Positions 44,436 to 58,269 of a stretch of 64,000 bases of DNA are shown piece by piece. Made by a program: the position numbers and the translations under genes. The stretch's first letter is position 1. Each line of letters begins with the position of its first letter. Source of the DNA: Mytilus californianus (lineage: Eukaryota > Mollusca > Bivalvia > Mytilida > Mytilidae). The notes beneath the pieces were generated by a model. The model saw only the letters and a list, made by a program, of their open reading frames with translations. It had not been told where the DNA came from and searched no databases. The DNA is taken from contig NW_026262712.1 of the NCBI RefSeq assembly GCF_021869535.1, positions 107,009,640 through 107,073,639 on the forward strand. Reading direction: 5' to 3'.

Positions 44436-46293
44436 TAATTTGGTCACGAACATTTCTAGTTATTTTTTCGTGGCTTCATATATGAATTTTGTCGATACCC
44501 TTTCATATTTCACTATGCCGAGTTCCACGTTTTCACCATCAAGTGATCAATTGTTCCGATACCGCAAGACGTTTTACAATACAAAAGAAAGCGATCATTT
44601 TGAATTTGGCGGCTATACTTGAATATTTGTACATGACTCTACATCCAAAAATATTTATTAGCGTTATAACTAACGCCGTGCAAATTTTCCTGCTTTTGTC
44701 ATAAAGTGATCATTTTGCCAATATATTGAACTTATCCGCTGGACTATTGAGATTCTTTCACGATTTATCAAAACTAGAATCAGAAGAAAGTGTTCCCTAT
44801 GAAAGCTTAAATCAATATGTTTTAAAAAAAAATAAATGGTTGCTGACAACTAGTCTGTTTCGAATAGACTTAAATCATTGCTATCGCACCAAAGTAATAT
44901 CCTATTTTGAAAATATTTCTCTTAGTCACTTTTTTTTAATATTTTTCACATCTTTCCAACAAGCCAACTGAGAGATACCATGTGACCAAGGAAAGACTGA
45001 TTTCTGTAAATTTAGTTTTTCTGGAATATTCATTCAATTATCTTTTATACGAGTCCAATATGGTCATTGTATGAGCCTTTGTTCAAATGGCCTATCAAAT
45101 TCAATTTCTATAGTGTCTTTTCGGTTAGAAAATGTCTAAAATCTCTGAACTTTAAAGGGTTAATGTCAAAGTTTGGATCATCACGTTTTTAGATCAAAAA
45201 TGGATAATAGGTGCTCCTCTCTATTATTACTGTTCTAACAAAAAATTTTAATAACTCTCTTTGAAATCAGTTGTAATATAAAAGAGCATTGGTCAATATG
45301 TTTCCAAAAATACTAGTATATTTTTGTAGGTATCTTTCTTCAAAAACTGTGTACCTAAGGAATAACTGGGGTTTAAAAAAAAATATGGGCACCTGAACTT
45401 CTCACGTTTTGGCAGTACACTGTTGGTTGTGCGGGTTGTATAAGTACGTTGAAGAACCATTGCAACAACTCTGATGGATCCGTAAGAGGCCTGTTGCAAG
45501 GCTTTATTTCTTACCCTGACTACCCCATTTCAAGTGGCATTTCAAATTTCCCGCCCTTCACCTTGTAGAACCTACCTAATGTGTTCTCGTTCTGAGTATG
45601 TATGAAATAACTGCCTCTGAGCGTTAAGAAACTAACAATCAATCATTCAATAAAACTTGTGGGTTTGACAGTCTTTTGTGAAATTTACCAAAATTGGAAT
45701 CACATCAATTTGACATTCAAATGTACCATGCCAATGTTTGGGTCATAATGTTTCCGAAGTTATATGGTCTTAAAATGCTTTTTCACAATTACTATTGTTC
45801 TGATAAATTGCAGAAAATTTACAAAAAATTAGAATCACATTCTTTGAAATCCAATTGTTCCATTTATAAACCTTGGTCAGTATACATATTTGATTGCCAG
45901 GATTTTTTCAAAACATTGTCTGTCTGAGGGTATTTCGTAAAGTTGACCACATAACGAAATAGCAGGTTTGACCACTTTACAATGTATCTGTTTCATTCTT
46001 CCAGAATCAATATCAGAATATTGGTGAAACGTTGGGGAATTTGGTCATTAAAGAATCCGTTAATATATTTCAGACGATTTTCAATACTGTTAAAAATATC
46101 ATTACAATTGAAGTGTTGCTCTTTCTATTTTGTTTGGTTTATTGTGGCCATCTTATTTATTTTTGTGGGGAATAATATTCTACGTAAGTAGAGGTATTGT
46201 GAGCTTTTGTTGGCTCTTGAAATTTACAACAACAAAAAATCATCCGTACTTTACTTCATAAAAACTCATCAAAGATACCAAGCTTATAAATTT
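44436..46293. other. Non-coding with weak internal repeats
   Basis: Blocks near 45220 and 45790 share phrases (TTACTATTGTTCTGATAAA-like, TTCTTTGAAATCCA-like) at an offset of about 570, suggesting an old duplication. Frames of up to 81 codons carry no recognisable motif. Confidence 0.4.
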
Positions 46294-46360
46294 TTACGCC
46301 AGGTTGTGTGTTCGTCTACATAAGACTCAAAAGTGGTGCTCGTTAAATAACCAAAAGTTT
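46294..46360 (+). repeat. Short dispersed repeat (CGCCAG...AAGACTCA)
   Basis: ACGCCAGGTTGTGTGTTCGT, then CTACATAAGACTCAAAAGTG, then GCTCGTTAAATAACC. A diverged copy of the repeat at 25802-25885. Confidence 0.5.
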
Positions 46361-47100
46361 AACCAAAACATAAGAAATTTTGATTATTGGCTATAGAGTT
46401 AATACAGGTTTATCTTTGAAGTATGAAGAAAACATAATTGCAGTAAATAAAATATTTACCATGATTGCATATCCTATATTGGATTTTCGTAGCAATAGAA
46501 AACACGATTCCAAATAAAGTCTGAACACAGAACTTGCACTATATTCTAGTAACGCACTTAAGCTCACATTAAATAGATGAGAAAGTCAGACAAGCTTTTT
46601 GAAAGATAGAACTTGTATGCAATTACTTTTTAAAAAAACACCTGAAATTGTATATGGTTATCGTTAGTCAGTTATTCGGAAACGTCAGAATATTTACAAT
46701 GTTGTAAATCAAGACTCGGAAATTCGATCTGATAAAAAGCATAAAAATTTAGTGTGCTTAATAAAAAAATAGATGGTTCAGTAACTACACTGATTTATTT
46801 TAAAAGTAAATATAATTTGATATGACAAAATATAGGTTAAGTGAAATGATATTGTTCAAAATTCTAAACTTTTAATGTAGGCTGATATGTACTCTCCATA
46901 ATCTAAATTATTTAAACATCACCAAGGTCCAGTTCACTTCACTTGTCCATGTTTTTGACGACGCTATTGATGGGCGTCGTTGTGGAACACAATTTATCAA
47001 GTTCTCTTCAATCTTTCACAATATTCACGGGCTTCATCGCCACTTTGCATTTTCAACTTTTGAACGTATAGTAGGTTTCTGATACAAATGGCACATTGCC
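46361..47100. other. Non-coding, no gene recognised
   Basis: AT-rich. A small hairpin GACGACGC ... GGGCGTCGT lies near 46957-46980. Confidence 0.45.
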
Positions 47101-47640
47101 GTTGTCTTTCTTGTTGATGTTTTACACAAATATATTCAATCACAAAGTCTATAATCGAAATAACTACTGCAGCCGATATTTGAAAGTAAGATTGTGCAAT
47201 ATAGGAATATACTTGGTACTTAGAGGTAGTTACGAGAAACTAGAGGAATGACCAAGTACAGTATGGTTTTAAAATTTGTTGATTTTCGTGCTTTATGCAC
47301 CTGAAACATATATCTCTCAGTTGTCTGTGATTTTAGCTTCAATTTATACGTGCTTTTCTTCAGTGGTATTTGTTAACCATGAATGTTTACAATGCAGGTT
47401 CACTCGCTAGTTCTCGTTGTCTTTCTTGTTGATATTTTACACAAATATATTCAATCACAAAGTCTATAATCGATATAACTACTGCAGTCGATATTTGAAA
47501 GTAAGAATGTGCAATATAAGAATATAAGGTACTTAGAGATAGTTACGACAAACTAGAGGGATGACCAAGTACAGTATGGTATTTTTTAACCATGAATGTT
47601 TACAATTCTAGTTCACTCGCTAATTCTATCCGCCCTCAAA
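47101..47640. repeat. Local duplication with internal deletion
   Basis: GTTGTCTTTCTTGTTGAT starts at 47101 and again at 47416 (offset 315). Both copies run through AATATATTCAATCACAAAGT, the CTACTGCAG block and ACCAAGTACAGTATGGT. AACCATGAATGTTTACAAT then follows in each (about 47376 and 47588). The second copy lacks about 100 bp between these, so it is the shorter one. Confidence 0.85.
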
Positions 47641-48105
47641 TCCCCCCCGCAAACCACCACTGTTTGGGTTGAGATTGGCCTTTTCCATTGTTGTCGCAAT
47701 CTGTTCATTTCTGTAATTGAGTCTTTTTGGATTTTTTTTCTGTGTTTTTAGATCTCTGTCGAATTAATTCAAAAATAAACAAGACATGCCGATTTAGCGT
47801 ATGTTGGGTACGGTGATTTTAATTCATGCAAAGTGTTTGCTTTGGTTACCTTTTGTCAAAATTGTAACTTTTATTTACAGAAAAACTAACCCAAATGTGT
47901 ATAAGTTTCGTTCATTCTTGAAAGGCAGTACTTATTATATTTCTTTACCAGATGTCAGTTATAGACATACCGATACCTTTTAATGTAATTACTAACCGTT
48001 ACCGACCGTGCGAGGACCCTTATGTGTAGTCAATGTCGTTAAACACCCCCTCCCCCTAGTAGTTGTGGTATGTATGATTACTGAAATTGAATAAGTTTCG
48101 TGTTT
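47641..48105. other. Non-coding, no gene recognised
   Basis: Contains a few C-rich runs (about 47643 and 48038). No gene. Confidence 0.5.
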
Positions 48106-49046
48106 ACGTTGAGGTATCCTTGATGTTGGACAGACCACTTTAGTACATGCTAGATATTAGAGATCTACTATACTACCTAGTGTATTTTATCACGAAAAAT
48201 AAAGCAATAGATTCATTTATTAGTTAATAAAGTAATAAGTAACATTAATTGGCTTTGAAATGGCCTTTAGTAACTATGAGTACTCTAAGAGCGTCTTTTG
48301 TCTTTTTGTTAGTGTTGTTCGTGCTTTGTGTCGATCTGATTAGTCATGTCTTTTTTAACGGATTTTACCGTTTGTCATTTTAAAAAGATGTGCTATTAGA
48401 GGTTTCCCGATTTGCTACCGTACCAACAGTAGTACGAACTGGGAGCCGTCATTGAACTTTGGAAAATAATTCATATATCCCCTAAAGTTAACGTATGTTT
48501 TATGAATCATTATCAAAAGTATTTGGAAGATTGTTAGCTACAACTTGGTATTATTTCATAAGGATATTTTTCCTATTCATAGCAAACGATATTGTGTGTA
48601 CTCGATTTTGCTTTCAAGAAATCGTTGCACGAATGGTTTATAATTAAAATTTATTTTCTCTGAAATTGCACAGGCAAAAAGAAGCTAAAGATAAAGCACA
48701 TTCATATTTTATCTAATGTTCGCTTGTTATATTGATATAACAGTATAGAATGAATAGGTTGGCATGTTTTTGGGTAGGCTTTTAGAAAACATGATAGAAC
48801 AAGAGCTATTTAACATACAAATTTGACCCCATAACCTCCTCCGCAAGACAACTTAAAGTATATTGATATAAAACCCGACTGAGCAAGTCTCCAGTTAACA
48901 AATAAACTTATGTCATGTCGGTGATCAACAAACTTTATTATTAAATAATCTGTATTAATTCTTCGCATTCTTTAATAGAATTTACCGTTGTCACTTATTT
49001 GAGTAGTTCAAATTCATTATCTATACCATTCTGATATTTTTTGCAG

Positions 49047-49155
49047 TATCGCAAAAAATCATCAAAAACACGTATGAGAAATTTTACCAAAGTTAAAAGT
49101 ACGAAGAAGGGGTCAAATAAAAGATGCGCTAATAAAATCTTTAAAGAACCCGAGT
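49047..49155 (+). other. Candidate exon, weak
   Basis: A possible acceptor TGATATTTTTTGCAG ends at 49046 and a strong donor GTAAGT starts at 49156. The 109 bp between are open in one frame (YRKKSSKTRMRNFTKVKSTK ... KEPE) and rich in Lys and Arg. Unit 2 has a 1-bp deletion in the same segment (near 55296-55302) that breaks this frame, so at most one unit could encode it. I recognise no family. Confidence 0.2.
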
Positions 49156-50000
49156 GTAAGTACAATTTACTATAATTATATTACAATTGTTCTACTCTTT
49201 TTAAAATTCAATGAATCAAGACATGTATTTTTTTTCATCGGCAATAGAAAAGTTAATATTTATTTTTCCAAATTTTTTTCAGTTTTAGGAATGCATTTCT
49301 AGAAAAAAAATCTGCAGTTGTAGATAAAAAAAAAAGATTAGAAGAGTGCCCTTTCTCACTCAATATGAAATATAAGCTCTCTCATCCTCTCAAGAAAAAT
49401 ATTCTGCTGTAATGATCGAAATAATTTACTTTGATAATAATAACTAATTTCAAAATCATGCGAAAACTAATAATGAAATCAACACAATTTTGACATGTTA
49501 ACGAATGTAACCAACATCGTGTAACACGTGTTTTAGAAAGTAGTTCATAGATATTTTTTTCAATTATTCCAAATTCTGTTTATACATGAGAAAAAATCTT
49601 CTTTTTTTTTATAAAAAAAACAAAACAAAAACAATACCTATAACAAACAGAAGTTTCGAACGCAAATCTATATTTAGAACCTAAAATTGGAATATTGTAA
49701 AATTCTAAAGGCCGTGTCAATTCAGTTCTTTTAAGGTCTGTTTAATTCATGGACTTATGCACAACTAAATAATCTCATAAAGAATCACACACAAAGTGTT
49801 CTAGAAACGTTGAAATTGTTTTCAAATAAAAAGCTAAGCTAGTTTGTTGCTGATATGCATTTCAATATTTAAAATTGTATCATGATGAATAAAATAATCT
49901 CATGCATTGAATGATACCTTCAAAACAGCACTAACCGTTGAGTTACATACCAACCGTACCTGATACGTAGCAAACCGGGAAACCTCTATTACACCACTGT

Positions 50001-50338
50001 CCCAGGTTATGGGGAGTGCATGCTGAGCGCTTGCAAACATGTTTTACCCCGCTACATTCTGTATGTGCCTGTCCCAAGTCAGGAGCCTGTAATTCAGTGG
50101 TTGTCGTTGGTCGCTCTCTATCATATTTGATTTTCGTGTATTGTTTTGTAAATTTATCAAGCCGTTGTTTTTTCTCGTTTGAATTTTTCACATTGAGTCA
50201 TATCGGAGCCTTTTATAGACTAATTATAAGGTACGGGTTTTACTTATCGTTAAAGGTCGTGCGATAACCTATAGCTGCTTACATCTACGTCATTTGTCTC
50301 TGGTGGATGTTGGTCTCATTGGCAATCATACCACCTTT
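50001..50338 (+). repeat. Dispersed repeat family M1 in unit 1
   Basis: Runs from CCCAGGTTATGGGGAGTGCA through CATTCTGTATGTGCCTGTCC, CAGGAGCCTGTAATTCAGTG and CAATCATACCACCTTTTAAG. Unit 1 lacks six bases (CTTACG) after CCTTTTATAG that unit 2 and the copy at 21912 have in part, so unit 1 carries the deletion. Confidence 0.85.
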
Positions 50339-50576
50339 TAAGTTGAACAAAAACATTTGACTCGAAATACATGAGCGATTTTTATACGTTTTACATTTTA
50401 AAAAATAACCTTTGAGATGTCATCTGTGACGAGAACAAGAACATTCAGAGATGCATATAATATAACCTGCATTAATTTTGTTCAGATCTTTAATATATGC
50501 AAGCTAAACTAGTTGGTTTCAATTACTTTCATATATACATTGAATATTTGTATGTATATAGTATACCCTTTTTGTA

Positions 50577-50760
50577 GACTCTCATTGATCCAAGAATCTT
50601 TTATACCTTCAACTCTACGACTGTGGAATAACCTTAACGTGGTAACACGCAACATTGACTCTTAAGGTAAATCTAAAACCGAATTAAAAAATATCAAACT
50701 AAATTCAAAAGCCTAAGTACCTGTTATTCGTTATTAACTTATGATGAAAATGAACAAAAA
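50577..50760 (+). pseudogene. LINE ORF2 C-terminal relic in unit 1
   Basis: Translates as SLIQESFIPSTLRLWNNLNV, then VTRNIDS, a stop, GKSKTELKNIKLNSKA. This is the same C-terminal block as SDSFIPSPIRQWNRLD at 7261-7695, in a different, more decayed copy. Confidence 0.65.
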
Positions 50761-52014
50761 TTTAAAGAATGTATATGAATTTATTAAAGAGTCAAAGATG
50801 TTTCTAATTGTATAGTATAGAACAATAACATGCATGTATATTATGTACAACCATTCACATCATCACACATCATCTTTATTACATATCCAATATATAATGT
50901 ATTGTATTGTTTTGCATGCATGCTTTGTAAATATTCCATTAAAATTACAAGAAACTCGTTTTATATGACTTGAATTAACATCACGAAATAAATTTTTCAA
51001 CACAATTTCAGTTATTACTTGAGATAGCACAGCGGATTCGGCTTATAAGCCTCAAGAAAACTGAAGCATGTATGTTCGTAGGACAACTACATTGCATTGT
51101 ACTCTCATTTCCAAACAATTATTTGCAATTAACTGACGCATCTAGCATGTGTTAGAGTAACTGAAAAACAACTTTTGTTTTGACCGATTTTAATACCTAC
51201 GACACAAATATAAAATTAATACTAATACTCACCCCGTTGAATTAAACACGTATCAATCAATGAAATGAAATAAAAAAGCCACTTTACCTGTTAAATTATA
51301 CACAACAATTCAACCATATATACGCTTTAAGTCTTAGGATAGAGTTACAGTCGATGAACGTTTTTATTTTATCCCTGATCTTGTGGTCGATTTTTTTCTA
51401 GCACACAATTAAAGTCAACTGTGCAAAATAAAAAGTTCCGTTTCAATTCATTTTTTATGTATAATGATTTCATGACTTGTTGCTTTGAAAATTTACATAA
51501 CTAAATTCTGTTAGAGATTTGTTGAAAAATTAAAACAAAAAAAACATACCTAGTTGTTTCCATGCTGTTCTGTTGTCATGTGATTCTATGTGTTACAATA
51601 TTTACAAATCTTTCGATCGATACAAAATGTTTTATCGCTTCATATACAATATTGTTACCGTCTCCTATATGATATATATACATTATATTAAAAAGTTTTA
51701 AATTTTGTCAACGCTGTGCATAAAATAGGGGAAAAAATAATGCTGAAAATGCACCAAATATTTATATTCAATATGAATATTCACATTTTGTCTATTACAA
51801 CAACAAATTGTTCAAAAATGTTCTCCATAGTATCCTACCGGTGTCACTGTTTTACAGATGTTCAAGGATATGGTTGCTGGCGACGTCGTCAGGGGTAACG
51901 TCCATCAGCGACATTATTATTTAATCCTGAACGTCATAATATAGCACAACGTAGGTACGAAAGTGAAAGTACATAATTATAAATAAATGCCTTCCAGATT
52001 CTCATTTCATCTAT

Positions 52015-52600
52015 TTAATTTAGGATGGTATTTCTTAATAAAATAATTTGCTTTATATTTCTCATTGGTTCCGTTGTATTATCTGAACACTGATAAAATG
52101 GAAAAAGGAAGAAATTTGGATGATTTGATCCAGCGCATCTATCAATATGTTCGCTAAGTGGGATTTTTCTTGTGCTCGGGACTCGAATTTGCTGTCTATG
52201 TACTATCATTCGTTTCCAAATGTATTGCCGGTTTGTCCAATATAATTTTCTTGACAACCACTGCAAGTGATGATGTATAGAAGATTTTCCGATGCACATG
52301 TAAAACTGTTCTTGATTTTAAAAATGTGTCCTGATTTAAAAACGAATAGTGTTCCTTCGGATAAGTATAAACAAGATTCACGGTTTGGTCGTCCATATTT
52401 TTGTACCTTTGGTTGACTATTTTCAGTTTGGAATGTTGCGCGGGTCAACAATTTTTTTAATGATTTCGGTTGCCGTTTGCTTTTAATTACTTTGTGTGAA
52501 TTAAATAATTTCAACATCCTCTGGTCGCTCTGTAAAAATGATAAATTGTTATGTATAGTGTTGAATTTTGGTGCATTTTCAGCCTTATTTTTTTTCCTAT
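52015..52600 (-). pseudogene. Penelope-like GIY-YIG endonuclease, unit 1
   Basis: On the minus strand: a linker LKKLLTRATFQTENSQPKVQ KYGRPNRESC, then SFTCASENLLYIITCSGCQE and NYIGQTGNT, the start of a GIY-YIG nuclease as found at the C-terminus of Penelope-like retroelements. A 1-bp deletion near 52215 shifts the frame; the other frame continues MIVHRQQIRVPSTRKIPLSE, HIDRC and FFLFPFYQC. The usual end (FIKKYHPKLN) is in a third frame. The reverse transcriptase is absent; the fragment starts at an AT microsatellite (about 52596-52620). Confidence 0.8.
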
Positions 52601-55600
52601 ATATATATATATATATATTGAATGATACAAAAACATACATGTAGTTACCCTAGCTATCATATATTTTTTACAATAAGTATATATACCTGCACATAGCTAT
52701 TATTGTTACGCTATTTCATGGGGAGATACTAGTAAATAGATTTGACAAATATCTTAAACATTTACGAAAGTGATTTTAGAGACATATATACACAATCTCT
52801 TGTGATTTTAATTGCATCTGTAAAAAAAAATATCGACATCTGATTAGTTTCAGATTCAAATATCAACCTTGTCTTATATTTCATCTAAATTTCTCGACCT
52901 CATGCAATATCATGAAGCTTCAAATAGTGATCTATCCCAGCGACTCATCCCTTTCACTCATTACATAATAAATGCCCCCGCACACACCACAAGATCGTTG
53001 GGCTAAGTTGGATGTTGTCTAGATCTACCTAGCTAGCTCTTCATAGCAAGATAGCAGACGTTGAAGAACAGGAAGACAAAAAATATATCTAAAAAGGAAT
53101 ATAAGAAGAACAAAAAACTACTCTCAGACGATAAAAGCATTTATACATGTATGCTAACATATTTTAAGCAATGTTTAATTTCTATGAATGATTTTTAAGG
53201 AGATGTGAAATATACATAATTAATTTAGACAGCAACCCAATTAAGCAACAAACACAACGTGACAATTTACTTCTTATGTTCCTTGTCTTTGAAATATGTT
53301 CCACTAGTTATACAAGTTATCTTTAATACTGAGCATTGTTATCAGTGAGTTTAAAGTTATAATTCAAGTACATTATAAAAACATGTATTATATTGATAAT
53401 GTAATAAATAAAAGGTGTAAACATCCAATACGGATTATGTGGAGTATAGCAAAATGTTTAATTACATTATCCATAAAAAAATTACCCAAATGACAATAAT
53501 TTAATGAGTCAGAAAAGCGAAGAATAAGAAAAATCCATCAGAAAATTTCTATAGATCAATCATTTATTTATGAATATTGCAATTCAACATATGTTAATTC
53601 ATATCAGAATTTGTAGAAAAATGAAATAGTGTGTTGGCAGATTTTAGCTCCCAGCTCAGCTGACACTATAGCATACATAATTTTTAATAAAGTCTATTGT
53701 CATTTTCCGGATTAGTAAGTTTTTATCTGGACAATCAACATTCTTTTCTGGATTCAATAGTTTATTAAATTCTCACCACATTCAACAAACATTTTTACAC
53801 AAGACATCCAAACACATAAAACGTCTAGATATTAGTCAACGAGCTGTCTTACGAGGGCGTTGGATGGTTATGTAAAACGATACTGTACACAATAAATTAA
53901 ATTGGCCTAAAAGTGTTCAAAACAATACCAATTTTAAAAAAAAAGTGACAATAAATATTTCGGATAACATATATCCTTCATCAGTATGAAGCAAAATGAT
54001 TCATATCAATCTATTCTGATTTCACTAAAACAATCTTGAACGTAATACAAATTTAAAACCAAATCAAACTTGTATAATTCTAAAGTTCCAAAGTTCAAGG
54101 AGGTTAAGTATTAACTACAGAGACTGCGTATATATGGATCCAAAATGAATAACACTATGCGATTTGAACTTGAATGCTGTTATTATATTAACAATTGTTA
54201 AATTTATACGAAACAGCAATTAAGTAAAGGAAGAACATTTCCTGCTTATTATTCAGTGTGTTGATTATTCATTGATTTATATTTGTACTTATATTTTGGC
54301 ATTGCATTAGGTCATGCTTTTCTCATACTTTTTTTTGTAAGTCTTTTAACGTTGAGGTATCCTTGTTGTTGGACAGACCACTTTAGTACATGCTAGATAT
54401 TAGAGATCTACTATACTACCTAGTGTATTTTATCACGAAAAATAAAGCAATAGATTCATTTATTAGTTAATAAATTAATAAGTAACATTAATTGGCTTTG
54501 AAATGGCCTTTAGTAACTATGAGTACTCTAAGAGCGTCTTTTGTCTTTTTGTTAGTGTTGTTCGTGCTTTGTGTCGATCTGATTAGTCATGTCTTTTTTA
54601 ACGGATTTTACCGTTTGTTATTTTAAAAAGATGTGCTATTAGAGGTTTCCCGATTTGCTACCGTACCAACAGTAGTACGAACTGGGAGCCGTCATTGAAC
54701 TTTGGAAAATAATTCATATATCCCCTAAAGTTAACGTATGTTTTATGAATCATTATCAAAAGTATTTGGAAGATTGTTAGCTACAACTTGGTATTATTTC
54801 ATAAGGATATTTTTCCTATTCATAGCAAACGATATTGTATGTACTCGATTTTGCTTCCAAGAAATCGTTGCATGAATGGTTTATAATCAAAATTTATTTT
54901 CTCTGAAATTGCACAGGCAAAAAGAAGCTAAAGATAAAGCACATTCATATTTTATCTAATGTTCGCTTGTTATATTGATATAACAGTATAGAATGAATAG
55001 GTTGGCATGTTTTTGGGTAGGCTTTTAGAAAACATGATAGAATAAGAGCTATTTAACATACAAATTTGACCCCATAACCTCCTCCGCAAGACAACTTAAA
55101 GTATATTGATATAAAACCCGACTGAGCAAGTCTCCAGTTAACAAATAAACTTATGTCATGTCGGTGATCAACAAACTTTATTATTAAATAATCAGTATTA
55201 ATTCTTCGCATTCTTTAATAGAATTTACCGTTGTCACTTATTTGAGTAGTTCAAATTCATTATCTATACCATTCTGATATTTTTTGCAGTATCACAAAAA
55301 TCATCATACACACGTATGAGAAATTTTACCAAAGTTAAAAGTACGAAGAAGGGGTCAAATAAAAGATGCGCTAATAAAATCTTTAAAGAACCCGAGTGTA
55401 AGTACAATTTACTATAATTATATTACAATTGTTCTACTCTTTTTAAAATTCAATGAATCAAGACATGTATTTTTTTTCATCGGCAATAGAAAAGTTAATA
55501 TTTATTTTTCAATATTTTTTTCAGTTTCCATTTTAGGAATGCATTTCTAGAAAAAAAATCTGCAGTTGTAGATAAAAAAAAAAAGATTAGAAGAGTGCCC

Positions 55601-56249
55601 TTTCTCACTCAATATGAAATCTAAGCTCTCTCATCCTCTCAAGAAAAATATTCTGCTGTAATGATCGAAATAATTTACTTTGATAATAATAACTAATTTC
55701 AAAATCATGCGAAAACTAATAATGAAATCAACACAATTTTGACATGTTAACGAATATAACCAACATCGTGTAACACGTGTTTTAGAAAGTAGTTCATAGA
55801 TATTTTTTTCAATTATTCCAAATTCTGTTTATACATGAGAAAAAATCTTCTTTTTTTTTATAAAAAAAACAAAACAAAAACAATACCTATAACAAACAGA
55901 AGTTTCGAACGCAAATCTATATTTAGAACCTAAAATTGGAATATTGTAAAATTCTAAAGGCCGTGTCAATTCAGTTCTTTTAAGGTCTGTTTAATTCATG
56001 GACTTGTGCACAACTAAATAATCTCATAAAGAATCACACACAAAGTGTTCTAGAAACGTTGAAATTGTTTTCAAATAAAAAGCTAAGCTAGTTTGTTGCT
56101 GATATGCATTTCAATATTTAAAATTGTATCATGATGAATAAAATAATCTCATGCATTGAATGATACCTTGAAAACAGCACTAACCGTTTAGTCACATACC
56201 AACCGTACCTGATACGTAGCAAACCGGGAAACCTCTATTACACCACTGT

Positions 56250-56594
56250 CCCAGGTTATGGGGAGTGCATGCTGAGCGCTTGCAAACATGTTTTACCCCG
56301 CTACATTCTGTATGTGCCTGTCCCAAGTCAGGAGCCTGTAATTCAGTGGTTGTCGTTGGTCGCTCTCTATCATATTTGATTTTCGTGTATTGTTTTGTAA
56401 ATTTATCAAGCCGTTGTTTTTTCTCGTTTGAATTTTTTCACATTGTGTCATATCGGAGCCTTTTATAGCTTACGACTAATTATAAGGTACGGGTTTTACT
56501 TATCGTTAAAGGTCGTGCGATAACCTATAGCTGCTTACATCTACGTCATTTGTCTCTGGTGGATGTTGGTCTCATTGGCAATCATACCACCTTT
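56250..56594 (+). repeat. Dispersed repeat family M1 in unit 2
   Basis: Same element as 50001-50338. It keeps CTTACG after CCTTTTATAG, which matches the copy at 21912, and so is closer to the original form. Confidence 0.85.
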
Positions 56595-56831
56595 TAAGTT
56601 GAACAAAAACATTTGACTCGAAATACATGAGCGATTTTTATACGTTTTACATTTTAAAAAATAACCTTTGAGATGTAATCTGTGACGAGAACAAGAACAT
56701 TCAGAGATGCATATAATATAACCTGCATTAATTTTGTTCAGATCTTTAATATATGCAAGCTAAACTAGTTGGTTTCAATTACTTTCATATATACATTGAA
56801 TATTTGTATGTATATAGTATACCCTTTTTGT

Positions 56832-57015
56832 AGACTCTCATTGATCCAAGAATCTTTTATACCTTCAACTCTACGACTGTGGAATAACCTTAACGTGGTA
56901 ACACGCAACATTGACTCTTAAGGTAAATCTAAAACCGAATTAAAAAATATCAAACTAAATTCAAAAGCCTAAGTACCTGTTATTCGTTATTAACTTATGA
57001 TGAAGATGAACAAAA
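56832..57015 (+). pseudogene. LINE ORF2 C-terminal relic in unit 2
   Basis: Second copy of 50577-50760, with the same stop codon after VTRNIDS, so the relic was already dead before the block was duplicated. Confidence 0.65.
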
Positions 57016-58269
57016 ATTTAAAGAATGTATATGAATTTATTAAAGAGTCAAAGATGTTTCTAATTGTATAGTATAGAACAATAACATGCATGTATATTAT
57101 GTACAACCATTCACATCATCACACATCATCTTTTTTTACATATCCAATATATAATGTATTGTATTGTTTTGCATGCATGCTTTGTAAATATTCCATTAAA
57201 ATTACAAGAAACTCGTTTTATATGACTTGAATTAACATCACGAAATAAATTTTTCAACACAATTTCAGTTATTAATTGAGATAGCACAGCGGATTCGGCT
57301 TATAAGCCTCAAGAAAACTGAAGCATGTATGTTCGTAGGACAACTACATTGCATTGTACTCTCATTTCCAAACAATTATTTGCAATTAACTGACGCATCT
57401 AGCATGTGTTAGAGTAACTGAAAAACAACTTTTGTTTTGACCGATTTTAATACCTACGACACAAATATAAAATTAATACTAATACTCACCCCGTTGAATT
57501 AAACACGTATCAATCAATGAAATGAAATAAAAAAGCCACTTTACCTGTTAAATTATACACAACAATTCAACCATATATACGCTTTAAGTCTTAGGATAGA
57601 GTTACAGTCGATGAACGTTTTTATTTTATCCCGGATCTTGTGGTCGATTTTTTTCTAGCACACAATTAAAGTCAACTGTGCAAAATAAAAAGTTCCGTTT
57701 CAATTCATTTTTTATGTATAATGATTTCATGACTTGTTGCTTTGAAAATTTACATAACTAAATTCTGTTAGAGATTTGTTGAAAAATTAAAACAAAAAAA
57801 ACATACCTAGTTGTTTCCATGCTGTTCTGTTGTTATGTGATTCTATGTGTTACAATATTTACAAATCTTTCGATCGATATAAAATGTTTTAGCGCTTCAT
57901 ATACAATATTGTTACCGTCTCCTATATAATATATATACATTATATTAAAAAGTTTTAAATTTTGTCAACGCTGTGCATAAAATAGGGGAAAAAATAATGC
58001 TGAAAATGCACCAAATATTTATATTCAATATGAATATTCACATTTTGTCTATTACAACAACAAATTGTTCAAAAATGTTCTCCATAGTATCCTACCGGTG
58101 TCACTGTTTTACAGATGTTCAAGGATATGGTTGCTGGCGACGTCGTCAGGGGTAACGTCCATCAGCGACATTATTATTTAATCCTGAACGTCATAATATA
58201 GCACAACGTAGGTACGAAAGTGAAAGTACATAATTATAAATAAATGCCTTCCAGATTCTCATTTCATCT

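Larger units (their letters stand above)
48106..54348 (+). repeat. Tandem block, unit 1 (6,243 bp)
   Basis: Starts ACGTTGAGGTATCCTTGATG and ends at the start of unit 2 at 54349. The two units align end to end with small indels; in the first ~860 bp I find about 9 substitutions by eye, near 1%. The content is dispersed repeats, a decayed LINE fragment and a Penelope-like fragment. The unit boundary shares only AC with the flanks, which is little microhomology. Confidence 0.95.

Noticed and set aside
49943-50267. Frames of 82-83 codons around the M1 repeat in each block copy as genes
   Set aside because: The same peptides recur wherever M1 occurs, in truncated forms, with no domain; they are repeat sequence.
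51716-51898. Short frame ending YRCHCFTDVQGYGCWRRRQG as a mussel antimicrobial peptide
   Set aside because: Too few cysteines, no secretion signal and no match to the spacing of mytilin, myticin or defensin that I can recall; the same frame is present in both block copies amid repeats.
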